The position numbers and the translations under genes were made by a program. A DNA stretch of 64,000 nucleotides from assembly GCF_027596085.1 (NCBI RefSeq), contig NC_072454.1, positions 22,063,241 through 22,127,240 of the forward strand, read 5' to 3'. Positions 12,211 to 24,204 of this stretch are shown in pieces. Numbering within the stretch: the first letter of the stretch is position 1; every line of letters begins with the position of its first letter. The notes under the pieces were generated by a model. It saw nothing but the letters and a program-made list of their open reading frames with translations. It did no database searches and was not told where the DNA came from. The DNA comes from Anoplopoma fimbria. Lineage: Eukaryota > Chordata > Actinopteri > Perciformes > Anoplopomatidae.

Positions 12211-13149
12211 TCTGTTCTTTGTAACATTTAAGGCTACATTGTTGGCTCAAGTCTTATGCCTTGCAATGAAAGTTAAACAGATTGTGGAAGGTTGATATAA
12301 ACAATTATAAAAAGCTTTCCATATAGCACATATCAAGCAACTGCAATTACAAAGTGCTTTACAGGGTAGACATAAAAGAATAAAAGCATAGAAAACATTG
12401 CCAAATGCACATATATTTCCACACAAATAAAACTGTCTACACAAACTACAGGCCACCTACAGATGGATCTAACAGGATGTAAATGTTCATGGGACTACCT
12501 GTCAACTCTTTGAAGGCTGCTGGGGAACATTTTACTTGACCTCAGCTTTCTACCATACCCATTTCTGGAACGCTGCTGTTTAGAAACTCACTCAGCATGG
12601 AAAATAAGTATTTTTAAAGACTTTTTAAAATGAATAAATCCAACAATTACTATTTTATCACCATCTATCTGTGTTTAAAGAAGTTAATGTTGTCTTTAGA
12701 CAGTAAACTACAGCCCACTGCAGGCAAAATGCGCTTTATCCCATGATGCATTGGGTCTTCTTCTTCCTTCTTCTTCTTCTTCCTCTTAGTTTACAGGTGG
12801 CTCGATAATAAACGTTACAGGTGCACACCTCCACCTACTGAAGCGTGTAGAATCAGGGCATTATATATTCTGGATTGCAATTGGAGAGAAAGTAAAAAAA
12901 AAAAATCTGTAAAAAACCCCCAAATCTTGCCTTTATTATAAAACCTTACAAACAAATTTTACTGACCTTTATTAAATGTGTGTGATTGTGATTGAAACTC
13001 TTTGTGCATATATATGTGTGTATTAGTGAACATGTCTAACCTCGAAACACCTTGAATAACAACAATAATCTCAACCATTTCCACTACCACAGGAAAGAAA
13101 TGACACAATTGAGGGCATATAATCTGAGATCTTTATTAAAAGATAAATA

Positions 13150-13194
<45 letters not shown>

Positions 13195-14259
13195 ACCCGC
13201 TTTTGGAGACAAGAGAGAACAGCTTGAACATGTGTATCGATACTGTTTATAATGAGTATTGAAACCGTTTCAAATATTCAGTATCGACATGTATGGATAC
13301 TTCTGATCAAACTAGTATAGTATGTTTATCCACTTCTGCTCTTGCTCCTCTGTTCTTACTCCCAACAAACAAGGACTGGACAGTGGTTATGGGACCCATC
13401 CAGGGTTTTTCATACAGGTCCCCTTTTGCTAGCGCTGTCCAGTCCTGTTTCCCATCCCATCGTCTAGCCCTCTGATTGTTCTCCCAGGTTTATTTGCTTC
13501 AGAATAACTGTGCTTCTATTGTACTGCACACAACAAAACACCACAACAAAGATGGTGGATGGCAGAATATACAGTTACAGTGTCAAACATGAGGGGAGCA
13601 ACATTGGTCCATTTTTTTTATTTTTAAAGAAAATAAAGATCATAGAAGTCCTCCCCAGCAGTTTGAAGTGATCCGACAGTTCACTCGACTCTGCCGTTCC
13701 CATGACAACGACATGACCAAAGAAACCACGACGCAGCCGGAGGTACAGTATTACCTACTCTGCTATTTAAGTGCAGTAAAGACAAACTGCCGCAATTCCT
13801 GTAGCGCATCAATATGCGTTGGGGAGCAACAATGAAAGTCTTCACTGGGTCGGAGTCCAGCTTTTATTAAAAACAGCTCGTTATTTTTTGAACACACCAC
13901 AGGGTGGCCATCAAAGACACCCAGCTGGGACCAAGGGGTGCCCAGCAATCACTTAAAGGATCAGCTTGGATTGTTTTCAACCAGTGCGCAGTAGGACAAA
14001 CAGCATTGAATCATCTGCATATAAATGTACTGATACTGGTGATACAGCCGGAGTAGTGTAAATATTTATTATGGGTTCCAAACCTTTTTCAGCTTTTGAC
14101 TCTTTTCTTTCAACTACAGCTTGGCAATTTTTTTTATTAATTTGAGTACTTGTTGTTACACTGTGTCTCAAATGTCTACACTGTGAAACAGTTATTGCGG
14201 CATTCACAAAAAAAAAAGGTATTTTCAGTCACTTAATGAGCTTTGAGGTTCTGGTACTT

Positions 14260-14420
14260 TGCAGATTTGTTTTAAAACCTTTGATGGAGCCAGGCTAGCC
14301 GTTTCCCCCTGCTTTTAATTTTGAAGCTAGGCTAGGCTAATCACCTTTTGGCTACAGCTCATTACCAAGCAGACAGACATGAGATTGTATCATTAACATT
14401 GGTAACCTTTTCACTTAAGT
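14260..14420 (-). repeat. Family C dispersed repeat fragment
   Basis: It contains GGAGCCAGGCTAGCCGTTTCCCCCTGC and GCTAGGCTAGGCTAATC. The orientation is as at 8880. Confidence 0.5.
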
Positions 14421-15269
14421 CGTTGCATGGGCTGACTTATATAGGTTTATAACAATGACAACCCTGTGGGTGGTGCAGTTATTTAACTATCTTTCAAATG
14501 TAGACTTTAAGTTATATATAATTCTACAGTTGAGCAGATAGGTGGACCACTGGACGCTGTTGGAGAAAAAAAAAAAAACTTGTTGTAACGAGACACTGTT
14601 TGACTGTTGAATGTTTTCAAATTCTTTGTATGAAACTGGTCAAATTACGTGATTACATCCACCAAAATGACATCCACCATAAGCAACTTTAAACCCAGTT
14701 TTAGCAATGCTACTGTAAACACCACAGGACACCTTAAAGTAACCCGGAAAAAACTCAAAGTATTGAGAGGCGGAGGCATCAACCTCCCTTCTATGGCTCT
14801 GAATACAGCGGGAGGTTCACATCATAATCACATAAATACAGTACTGTTCAGACGACGATCTGCCCTACAGAGGGGTGGAGGGGTTACAATATACACAGCA
14901 GAGGGAGGGACCAACCACAAGCCATATCTACTGTAAGTATAGAAAGACTATTCACTAACTATCCATTTTGGTAAGGATACCATATTACTATAATAGACTC
15001 TTGGAGTTATCGGTCCAGAAGTCTTCTTTTCTTGCAAATTCTGCTGTTTTTGTTGCTTTCATCAGACAACGACAACAAAGAAAAGGAAGCTAAATGAAAG
15101 GCGGGACGCGACAGCTGGCAGACTTTCTTATTTCCCCCACTCCATCCAGTGTGATGTCATCTTGTCTTATTTGAATAATCATAGTGGGTAGTTTTTTTTT
15201 TTTTTCTTTTTTCGGGGAGTTGGGGGGGGGGGGCATTGAAGGCAGTCAAACTACCCCCGTTGTGCGTTC

Positions 15270-15275
15270 TTTATT
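15270..15275 (-). promoter_or_regulatory. Candidate smap1 polyadenylation signal AATAAA
   Basis: TTTATT on the + strand gives AATAAA on the smap1 strand, about 104 bases after the smap1 stop codon. It would give a very short 3'UTR; other TTTATT hexamers lie further left (for example near 14066 and 13866), so distal sites are equally possible. Confidence 0.3.
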
Positions 15276-15378
15276 TGGAGCTGGGTGGGTGAGGAGTGAA
15301 TTTCTGGCTGTTTTTGTTGCCATATGACAGCCAGCCCCCCCCCCTTAACTCCTCCTCCTCCTCCGGACCTCCTGCTCA

Positions 15379-15501
15379 TCACTTCCACAGCTGAGTGCTG
15401 AGGGTCTGGCCGGAAGCCGGCGGGGGAGCCGCGGGCCAGCCGGCCGCGGGGGCCCCTGACTGGCCACCACTCACAGCCATGCCTGACATCTGCTGGGTCA
15501 T
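15379..15501 (-). CDS. smap1: smap1 last coding exon (C-terminal 40 residues plus stop)
   Basis: The minus strand reads in phase 0 from a CT-rich acceptor (tttttctcactcag) into MTQQMSGMAV, then an Ala/Pro/Gly-rich stretch, and ends SGQTLSTQLWK followed by TGA and a second TGA two codons on. The MTQQM...LSTQLWK tail is characteristic of SMAP1; the paralogue SMAP2 ends in a related QMWK tail. The exon is markedly GC-rich compared with the surrounding intron. It continues the SMSQ of the exon at 18740-18972. This part of the protein lies outside the ArfGAP domain, in the Met/Gln/Gly-rich C-terminal region, which has no catalytic role that I know of. A (CT)n microsatellite begins about 24 bases upstream of the acceptor on the coding strand. 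Confidence 0.93.
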   Translation of the reverse strand: MTQQMSGMAVSGGQSGAPAAGWPAAPPPASGQTLSTQLWK

Positions 15502-15521
15502 CTGAGTGAGAAAAAGACAGG

Positions 15522-15525
<4 letters not shown>

Positions 15526-15586
<61 letters not shown>
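15526..15586. repeat. (GA)n microsatellite next to the smap1 last-exon acceptor
   Basis: About 30 GA units. On the smap1 strand this is (CT)n, ending 24 bases before the last coding exon. Confidence 0.97.
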
Positions 15587-15589
<3 letters not shown>

Positions 15590-15930
15590 GGAAGTCAGTG
15601 TTAGAATTCATCAGAGCTGAAACAGACAGATATTCCCTCATCCAAGAGCCAAGGGTGGGGTGGAAGGGGAGGCACTCACCGACCTCTAGCTCAACTCCCA
15701 TGCCTCCATCCTTAGCTTTTTACCTTCGCCTCCGCTCTTAAAGACCCCCCCCCCTCCCCCCATACTTCTCTGCTCCCCTGCTCTCCATCCTGCCGCCTTA
15801 TCTATTATGAATGTGCTCTGGTGCAGCGCTACTCGTTTATCTGGTCATCTGAGAGCTGGTGGTGGTGTGTGTGCTGGTAAGTGTGTGTGCTCGTTCATCA
15901 ACTCACCATTCCATTCCATCTTCCTGCGCA

Positions 15931-16064
<134 letters not shown>

Positions 16065-17614
16065 GTCGTCATCCACCACCCACATTGAATGTGTGTGTCT
16101 CACTGGTGATTTATGATCTTTCATTAACCTCCCTAGATGTCAGATGCTGACAACAATTTTGAGTGCCGAGTGCAACCCCCCCGCCCCCATAGACACTCAC
16201 ACAGTACACTGTTTGATATGAAGGGGTATAAGCGGTGTGTGTTTGTTTGAGCAGCAGGTAAACACACTTAAGGTTTACACACAGGGGCGTGACGAATAAC
16301 ATCATAAAAATACGAAAATACTCGCCTGCAAATGTCATATGTGTAGGGCTGTTATGTGAAAAGTAAGAACCGAACGAGTGGCTCTGGTTTGCGCTGCCTT
16401 TGTAAAGGTTGAATCTTCTCCATCCTGTGTCGTTGTACATTGTACAGGACCTTTTTCAATATGTTCGTTCCACACAACATGACGTTTGATGCTTTTATAA
16501 AAAAACTTGTCTCAACTCAATCTCAACTCGTCTTTAACTGTGCGTTCTTTGCTGGCCACAAAAACTGTTACTTTTGTTGTGGATACTTTTCTGTCTGAAC
16601 TCAAATATTATGATGCGAAGAAGTGTTGCAATTTTTTTCTTCCAGAGCAGACATTTTTTAATTGTTCACCACAGTGTAAAACAACATAGAGCTCAATATT
16701 TACGACTCCTTTCAACCTTGAAAAAGGCAGCTCAGGCTAAACTACAGTTTAGCTCAGACAGACTGCCAGACGCCGCTCTGGGTCAATATGATCTTGGTAG
16801 TTGGTTTTCTGCCTGCACAAACCTTTAATTGAACTGTTGAAACTGTCACAAATTCACATCACTGTCCATATGAATACCTTCAATGCAAAATATTCAAAGG
16901 CGAGTATTTTTCATTTTCGTGTTGCTGCTGGACAGATATGTTTACTTTGTTGCATATTAAAATCATTCGAACATAGAGAGATCATATCCATTTTTCAAAA
17001 CAGGGTCGGATGTCATTCCTCCCTTGATGTTGGCCGACAGACTACTTAAATATCCAGTTAGCTTTAACTTAACTTAGCTGATGTTTTTATTAACTGTGTT
17101 GGGCTTGATAATTAATGTCTTGTTTAATTAAATCCCTAATTGGCAGTGCAGCTTCAATTTAAGCTCCTTTGAGACAGATTAGGGATTTTGGGCTGTTTAA
17201 ATAAAAATTGACTTGACGTTGTAAACTTGCTGCGTATGTATAAGAGAGTTTGGTTCATTCATTGGGAAGATTTGAAAGTTATGAAACGTAAGAGCCATTT
17301 TTCACCTGGTGTTAAGACTTGATCTGTCTGAATAAGGAAAAATGCATCAGATCCAGGAAACTAAAGCTCATACAGCAGCTCATGAGGGTAAAACTGTCTA
17401 TAGTTAAATGTTTGATTACTGGAATAATACTGGACTGAAACACATGCCGAATGAAAATGACAAAACTAATGACGTAGCTTCCCATTATTCTATTATAGTT
17501 TATATAACAGTATTTCACAAACCTTTCTGGGGATCGACGTTTAAAAAATGACAAACCACCACTAGCCACTTCACAGCAGACTTTTGTAAGGAGAGAAGTT
17601 TGAGTTTGTGCATA

Positions 17615-18040
17615 AATGGACGTTCCCGATGATTTTTACTGCCTCCACTTGGCCGTCGCCATCTTGGAACATCAGATTTTTTTGCAACCGGTGAACGAAA
17701 GTATTTGGATTTTGCTGTCGGGACCTACATACGCCGTATACTGCTAGAGGCTGTGACCTGTCAATCTCAGTAAGCTCGCCCTAAAGCATACCCTGCTTTA
17801 TGGTCTGTTTGACTCTAAATGGACCATCATTTACTAAATGAACATCATGCTGTATAGAAGAAGACTTGAAACTAGAGATTGAGACCATAAACTCATGTTT
17901 ACAATGTTTACTGAGGGAATAAATCAAGAGAGAAGTAGAGTCATTTTCTCATAGACTTCTATACAATCTGACTTCTTTTTGCAACCAGAGGAGTCGCCCC
18001 CTGAAGCCCGTTAGAGTGTCGTAGTTGTAGTAGTTTGTCG
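17615..18040 (+). repeat. Family A dispersed repeat
   Basis: It contains GGCCGTCGCCATCTTGGAAC, CCTGTCAATCTCAGTAAGC, ACTTGAAACTAGAGATTGAG, AGACTTCTATACAATCTGAC and GAGGAGTCGCCCCCTG. It is antisense to smap1. Confidence 0.8.
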
Positions 18041-18739
18041 CCTGGTTATAAGTAAGCAACAATTTGCAGAACAATAAAAACATTCTGACTTTCTTATGTG
18101 ACTCAAAGTTGTACTGAAAATGTATTTGGCAACCCTAATTAAACCTCCCACGACCCATCTGTGGGTCCCTACCCATTCTTTGCGAATGCTCGATATACAG
18201 TATACCTCTCCTGGTCATGTGTCACTCCCAGCTAGTTCTACATTTTAAAATAACGTTGTTCCAAACATAGTGAATTCATCACACAGTAATTTCCTGGTAG
18301 GTTCTTAGGGGCAGATGGACAAGAAAGTGGCTCGACAGAATTTTTTTATACAGTAACTTTGGTGATAAAACACATTTTATATTTAATTGAAGCGGTTCTT
18401 CTTGTGCTTTCAACAAGGCTGAAAGGGGGCGAGGTCATTGATTCACTGTGCTCTGCAGCAGGGAGCAGAAAATACTAGAAGATCATATATTAACTTTTAG
18501 GACCAGGCTAATGGAACTCTTTGACAGCAGGTGTGGATGAAATAAGACGCTATGTTTATGACACTTTTATGTGGGTTACTAGACACACAGTAAACATGTT
18601 AGTGTGCTTCATAAAAGATTAATGTGCAGAGAAACTGGAGAGGAATAACAATCAGCCAGATGTTAAAATGAGTTCACCATTGCCATAAAACCAGTTATGC
18701 ACCACCTCTCTGAGTGTGTTTGTGTATAAATAGTGTTAC

Positions 18740-18972
18740 CTGGCTCATGCTCCACTGTCCTTGCTGCATGCCATACATGTTCTGCCCTTGGTTGGCTGGC
18801 ATCCCGCTCTGCTGCTGCATGCCCACGTAGCCGCCGTTGGGCAGAGCCACGCCGGACATCCCGGACATCCCGGCCCCTCCGCCCATCATGGTGGTGCTGG
18901 TGGTGGGTGGTACGGCTCCGGCCCCGAAACCCTGCGGGGTGAACTGCATCTGAGGCTGGCCCACGTACATTC
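18740..18972 (-). CDS. smap1: smap1 internal exon, Gly/Met/Gln-rich region
   Basis: On the minus strand the exon starts with GA, completing a Gly codon split after the first base, then MYVGQPQMQF, a Gly/Met-rich segment, GGYVGMQQQ and GQNMYGMQQGQWSMSQ, ending in phase 0 at donor CAG|GTAAC. The QWS(L/M)SQ ending directly before (M)xQQM in the next exon matches the SMAP1 C-terminal region. The exon is 233 bases and adds 77 full codons plus the split Gly. The acceptor is a tandem CAGCAG: use of the upstream AG would add one Ala in frame. The open frames on the opposite strand over this exon are shadows. This is the low-complexity tail of the protein, likely disordered (inference). Confidence 0.93.
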
Positions 18973-19832
18973 CTGCTGGAGCAAAGACACACACACATTA
19001 TTCCAACTATCAGGCATATATTTTCAGCTCAACATAACAGAGCTGTGTTGAAGTAAATAAACAGTTTTTAGAATCCAGTTTTGCGATGAAGATATGTAGG
19101 AAAACAGTGAATTTAAAAAGGGAGAAATTGCTATTGTATTTTACGTGTTAGTGGTGAAGTCTCACAGTTAACTCTCCTAATGCACACAGAACATGGCTTT
19201 TATTGTGAAGCAGCCATAGGGGGTGCAAAACATTTGGCACCACGGTAAACCCTGGATGGGTCAAATTAAGGATCTGTGTTGTTAAAATGAACTTCAAACG
19301 GGGCTTCAAAATCAACCGTGATTAAAATATTTACGATTATACATTTAAAGTCAGAAAAAACATTAACGTGAAATTAAAAACTTCCCAAAATGGAAAAACA
19401 CTTTTTTATTACTGCCTCTAATGTTTAATCTGAATCCGCAGAATGTCATATTTCATTAAAAACACCCATCAGCACCACATGAGACCATTGTGGGAATGTG
19501 ATAAGTGGCAAAATAAGACACACATCTATCAGGCTTTTATTACTGAGTGGGAAGACTTCAAGGAACAGAAAAAATATTTTAATGGACAAAATATCCTCTA
19601 ATATTAGTCAGCTGTGTTGACTCCACGTACAAAAAGTCAGGAGAATCCACCTGATGCTGAAATATGGACTCTTTAAGCGCAATTCATATCTCAAAGTTCT
19701 AAAATCCTCGACTGGTTCAGGTTCAAAGTATAAATCAATCAAGGATGCATGGACTGTTTGTAGTATTTTGGAACCTTTTTAGCTGCACTTAGATCCACAA
19801 GCATCCTGCATAGGCATCCATGCTCACACACA

Positions 19833-19839
19833 CTCACAC

Positions 19840-19899
<60 letters not shown>
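19833..19899. repeat. Interrupted (CA)n microsatellite
   Basis: CA array broken by CTCA units in a smap1 intron. Confidence 0.9.
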
Positions 19900-19902
<3 letters not shown>

Positions 19903-20819
19903 CAGGATGAAAGTCAGTGATTTGAGGCATTAGCCTGGCGATGTTCCCTTGGCTTTGATCTCCATCAGCATCTATTTGGACTCAAGAGAGGACAATAAGC
20001 AGCAGAAAGCCCTTCATGCTGATTTTCAGCCCCAATCCTCCATCAGTGTGATCATGCAGCGATGCAGTCATTGTGTACAAATCTGCTGCCTCCTGTCTCT
20101 CACCATTCAGGAAATCATATGTACCGCTAACGCTTTCCTGCATGCTCCCAAATATGCAGGTTGATGTACGTAGCATGCATATGTATAAACAGCCGCTTAC
20201 ATACGTCAGTGTTTACACATAATATCTGTGAGAGGAGCGTGAATCTGCTTGTCTGTCTGTGCTGCTGCTGCGGTGGGACTCCGGTAAGTGGACCTGCCTA
20301 CTTTTCAGCACGCTGACCTTTCATCTGCCATCACTCTCCTCCATTTATATAATGCATCTTTCATCTAATGTTTGTGTGAAAGTGTGTGTGTGTGTCTCTG
20401 TGTGTGTGCAAACACCCACGTCTGAGTGTGCGCTCTTGTGCTTATATGACAGTGTGTTTTTTCGCCCCCCTGTTTATGAAACACCATGTGCATGTTCTTT
20501 AGCTCTCTATATTACACATTTAAGTGGTTTGACCTGCCGCTCCTTGAATTCAAAATACATGGTAGCTGTTGAGGATCCTCGCCTGGACAGCTAGCATTTG
20601 TTATGGCAAAATCTAGGATGTATTCTACGTAACTGGCTTCAAACATTGGGGGCAGGGCCCTCATAAACACAATGCAACCTAGAACAATTGGGGGGTGGGG
20701 GGTGTTAGGTCTCAAGGCAAAAAAGGTTTGGAACCAGCGTTCTATGTTTTCATTTGGGGTGTGTCTGTAAAGGTGTGGACATACTACATTTTAGAACAAA
20801 TTCCTTTCATGGTATTTGC

Positions 20820-21316
20820 TAGTGATGTAACGGTCGACTGTCAATCCGTGATCTGTACTGATCCCCCCCAACGGTTCGGGATCCATGTGAACCGCAGATT
20901 ATTTACACTTTGTAACGTTACCCATCACAGTGTGAAATAAAGTTTTACTGACGATCGATATCAGCCAATATTCAGTAAAATATATGATCAGGACATCTTT
21001 TATGCTTTTCTAGTGGCCAATCTCTGATAATGTTACATTGTAAACAGCCAATCATTGTTTGAATTGACAGGAGAAGGGCTAGTAATGTTAGCAGCACCGC
21101 TAACGGCTATTCAAACAACAAAGGGATCTGTATCTGCAAATATGGATCATCAATGATCGACAGTTAGAGTGGGCAGCAAAAAAACGTGATGAGGGATCTC
21201 TAAAAGTTAGATTTGCTCCCTTTTTTCTTTTCTGCTGATCCAATCTGTGATCCGATTTGTGACTCTGACACGTGATTCGATCCGATCCGTGAGTTTTATG
21301 GTCCGTCGCACCACTA
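20820..21316. mobile_element. hAT-like non-autonomous element
   Basis: Ends are imperfect inverted repeats: TAGTGATGTAACGGTC on the left and GGACCATAAAACTCACGGATC-type sequence in reverse on the right, finishing CGCACCACTA. Related CCGTGATC/GATCCGTGA motifs repeat near both ends. Flanking octamers gtatttgc and tcatttgc agree at 6 of 8 positions, as expected for an old 8-bp hAT duplication. No coding sequence. Confidence 0.7.
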
Positions 21317-21639
21317 TCATTTGCAGAAATTTGGAGTGTTTTTAGGCAAAAGGCTGTGGCTAGCTATCTACATACATACAGACTTTGTGCAGGCTTAGTC
21401 TGACAGCTCAGTTGCTGGAAGATCTCAAAACTCGGCCATCGCATTCCACCTGTATCGGCTATTTTCATCCAGTCTAGCTCCTTTTGGCTCTTTTTCTCTG
21501 TACATTTATGGAACAATGACATATGACATTGCTCCAGTTAAAACATTTTCAACTCAAGCAAACACGCCTTTGCCTCAATTTAAACCTCCCAGGGTAGAAC
21601 TTTGTCTTTCCTTTCAGTTTATATGTGAGGTTGCTGCCT

Positions 21640-22020
21640 TTTAACCTCCCTCCCTGGCAACTTGGGGGCAGCGCAACAAGCAATAAACACAAAAAACGGC
21701 ATTTTAGCAAACGTGATAGCAACCACACTTGTGTTAGTCCCCACCAACTCCTGAGGAAAATATCTGGCTCTTTAGCTGCCAAATGCTACGCTACGTTCAC
21801 GTTAGCTTGCTCTTCTGTTTGGTGCAGATAGTATAGTGTAGTGGGTTTAACAGACCTTTTTTTGATAAGAGTGAACCATAACAGTACAGTTGATCGCCAT
21901 AAAACCAACGCCAAAATGAAAGTGGTGATGCCTGGTGTTGAGGCGGGGTTTGTTGCACACTGTAGCTGTAAACTACAGCGTGAAAGCTTTGGTTGAGCAG
22001 CTGAGATCTCAACAGTAGAC
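21640..22020 (+). repeat. Family D dispersed repeat
   Basis: It shares CACCAACTCCTGAGGAAAATATCTGG, then a TTAGCTGCCAAATGCT-type block and a later TTGAGCAGCTGAGATCT block, with the copy at 47895-48290. Class unknown. Confidence 0.45.
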
Positions 22021-22223
22021 TTTATTTTATTCAAGTCTTTGCATGTTGAGGGTATTTACTGTAGTTGACCAGATTAAAGGAGGATGTAGAAATAAAATGC
22101 TGCAAATTCAAATGAGTTTGGTGTGAACACATTTTTAGCCACTCAGTTTTAATGCAGATACTGGAAGAGACGATCCAGCTCATCTGACTCGACGTGGACG
22201 AGAAAGGGTGAATGAAAATGCTG

Positions 22224-22225
<2 letters not shown>

Positions 22226-22301
<76 letters not shown>

Positions 22302-22310
22302 TGCGTGCGT
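22226..22310. repeat. (GT)n(GTGC)n microsatellite abutting the donor of exon 22319-22508
   Basis: About 28 GT units grade into (GTGC)n. In smap1 RNA this becomes GCAC/CA repeat starting about 8 bases after the 5' splice site. Confidence 0.96.
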
Positions 22311-22318
22311 ATGAGCAC

Positions 22319-22508
22319 CTGCAGCAGGCTGTAGCTGGCTCTGCGGCTGAGTGGCCACTGAGCTGCTGGCGTACAGAGACAGGATGGAGTCCTTAGATAG
22401 CAGCTTCTTCTTCTCCTCCGCCTTGGTGGTGGTGGTAGTGGAGGTAGAGGAGGAGGCAGAGGAGGAGGTGGAGGGGTCTGCCTGGGAAGGTGCTGTACCA
22501 GAGCCGGA
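22319..22508 (-). CDS. smap1: smap1 internal exon with Ser/Thr tract and LSKDSILSLY motif
   Basis: The minus strand reads from acceptor ctccctgacag|TCC in phase 0: SGSGTAPSQADPS, then a Ser/Thr run ending TTTTTK, AEEKKK, then LLSKDSILSLYASSS and QPQSQLQPAA, ending with the first base of a Gly codon at donor CAG|GTGCTC. KxxLSKDSILSLYG is a strongly conserved block in SMAP1 and SMAP2 and is the main anchor for identifying this gene. Length is 190 bases (63 codons plus one base). The Ser/Thr tract comes from trinucleotide-like repetition (TCC/ACC) and is longer than what I recall of the mammalian protein. The donor is followed after only 7 bases by a CA-type repeat on the transcript. Confidence 0.95.
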
Positions 22509-23584
22509 CTGTCAGGGAGGCAGAAGAGGGGGGATGCAGAGAAACATCATTAAATATGTATAGTATCACCCCAACATATTTATATCTCAGTGTATAGATT
22601 AAACTTGCTCTTGTTCACCTCACACATGGATGTATATATAATACAGTGCAGAGTTGCATGTGCCAACAGTAAGGCTTCACATTTTTTTCAATACTAGTGC
22701 TGATATTCTTTTGCCAAAATTTTGCCCCAAAATTACTTTTTTTAAAACCATACAACTATTTTCCAATCCCTTAGAGAACAATACTAAATTAAAGTGTGGC
22801 TGGAGCCTATATATACCTGATCAGCAGAGAAGAAAACTCCATTTGAAAAAGGTTAATATTGTAGATGTGAGTTTATGCCTAATTTTTTCATCTTCAGATG
22901 TTTTTCTCATTCCCTTCCATCTTAATTCTCTGCTGATTCTTGTTTGCTGTTGATACAAACTCAACCCTTTCTTCATTTTTACAATGTTTTTTGTTAAATT
23001 ATGGAAGACGTACAGCACTTCTTCTTTTAGTACAACAACAGAGTCGCACTATTCACCAGCTTCACTGTTTATCAGAAATGCTATTTTCCGCTAATCAGAC
23101 CCGGCGACAGATGAGAATCTGTGGGCGGGCCATGGATTTCTGCAATAGGCCCAATGTTAACTGTAAAGGCGGCATGTGAGTGTTGTGATCAGGCTAGTTA
23201 TACAATTAAAAGTAAATCCTCCCCTTTCTTTACGAAGGATATGCGAGTCGCGTAAAGTCACGGGCCGTATTCCATTTTTTCCCCTGGCAAGCAGTCCAGG
23301 TAGGCCGAATATTCACTGGCCTGGTAACAACTTATGTAACATACTAAATATTGGTGCTCCAACTGATTTTTTTGAATTATTTTATTGTAAACAAGCTTTT
23401 GTTATGCAACGTGAATGTCTTTATCATCGAAAAATTGGAATGCTTACCTCTCAAACTTGTTTACCTTCTTAATTAATTATTGATTGTAATTTAAAAAATA
23501 TAAATAACAAAACCACACACACAGTTTAAAAACCTGCATTTATTTTGACGAACTGATATCTCACAAAGACGATGTCGCATTCAC

Positions 23585-24075
23585 ACTTGTAAAGTTAATT
23601 GTAGAGCTCCACAAGTTTACGTTCAGGGTGTCCAAAACGCAGTCGCGAGACTTTTAACCAAATTTCGTAGGCATGATTTTATCTCCCTTATTTTACCTTC
23701 CCTTCACTGGCTGCTTGTCCTTTTTAGAATTTATTGTAAAATGTTTCATCTTGACTTTTAAGGCCCTGCATGTTTTAGCAATAAGCCACCTGGCTCTCTA
23801 GCCTCTTATTCCTTCCGTAAAATCTGAGCTCTTATGATAAAGTCCTGTCAGCTGGTACCTGGTCAAGGCTGATGGTGACAAGGTGACAGGACATTTGCTG
23901 TTAGGGCTCCAACTCTCTGGAAAGGTTTACCTCAAGAACTTAGAGAGGTAAACTCACTGCCCTCTTTTACATCATCTCTGAAGAATCACTTTTACCAAGT
24001 GAAACCCAACACTTCCTGCCTACACGTTTCACACTAAAAGCCTTGGAGCAGCTCCCTTTCTTGGAAGACTTTTAA
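23585..24075 (+). mobile_element. L2-like LINE fragment (reverse transcriptase C-terminal region)
   Basis: Translation in shifting + frames gives RLLTNFRRHDFISP, LPSLHWLLVLFRIYCKM, FHLDFKALHVLAISHLA and later LQLSGKVYL, matching the known L2 order (AARLLTxxRRxxHITPxLxSLHWLPVxxRIxFK...TFKALHGLAPxYL...PxLWNSLP). Stops and frameshifts break it. It is antisense to smap1. Confidence 0.8.
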
Positions 24076-24204
24076 TGTTTAACATCTGAAGTAAAAGTTT
24101 AATTGATGGTAGCTTAATACAGGCTGCTGGTAGTTACACTTTAATGATCAGTACCAAAAACGGTCCTATGCATCAGAAAAGCTACATGGACGCGTCTGAG
24201 TGGA

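Larger units (their letters stand above)
8711..15269. other. Intergenic region between convergent b3gat2 and smap1
   Basis: No exon could be supported on either strand. Contents: 8880-8945 family-C fragment (GCTAA-type repeats); 9110-9400 unique, mixed-composition block; 9540-9960 unique; 10050-10700 AT-rich unique; 10990-11033 SINE-like tail running into a (GATA)n array to 11110; 11150-12020 unique; 12030-12210 degenerate tandem repeat of a gactttttcgacatgctataat type; 12310-12375 reverse SINE-like tail; 12400-13130 unique; 13153-13192 (GT)n; 13250-14200 unique; 14260-14420 family-C fragment; 14500-15240 unique with poly-A and poly-G runs. The actual 3' ends of both genes may extend into this region. 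Confidence 0.65.
18973..22318 (-). other. smap1: smap1 intron (3.3 kb)
   Basis: Contents: 19080-19800 AT-rich unique sequence; 19833-19899 interrupted (CA)n; 19900-20800 unique; 20820-21316 a hAT-like element with a degenerate 8-bp duplication; 21400-21640 unique; 21640-22020 family-D repeat; 22226-22310 (GT)n followed by (GTGC)n, ending 8 bases from the donor of the upstream exon. No additional exon was found. Confidence 0.8.

Noticed and set aside
13640..13745. A + strand stretch with an AG before it and GGAG|GTACAG after it, resembling an exon (EVIRQFTRLCRS)
   Set aside because: No family recognised, poor acceptor, and position in the intergenic region on the b3gat2 side; chance or an old repeat is likelier.
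18733..19051. + strand frames over the smap1 exon at 18740-18972
   Set aside because: Shadows of a GC-rich coding exon on the other strand; no splice context on the + strand.
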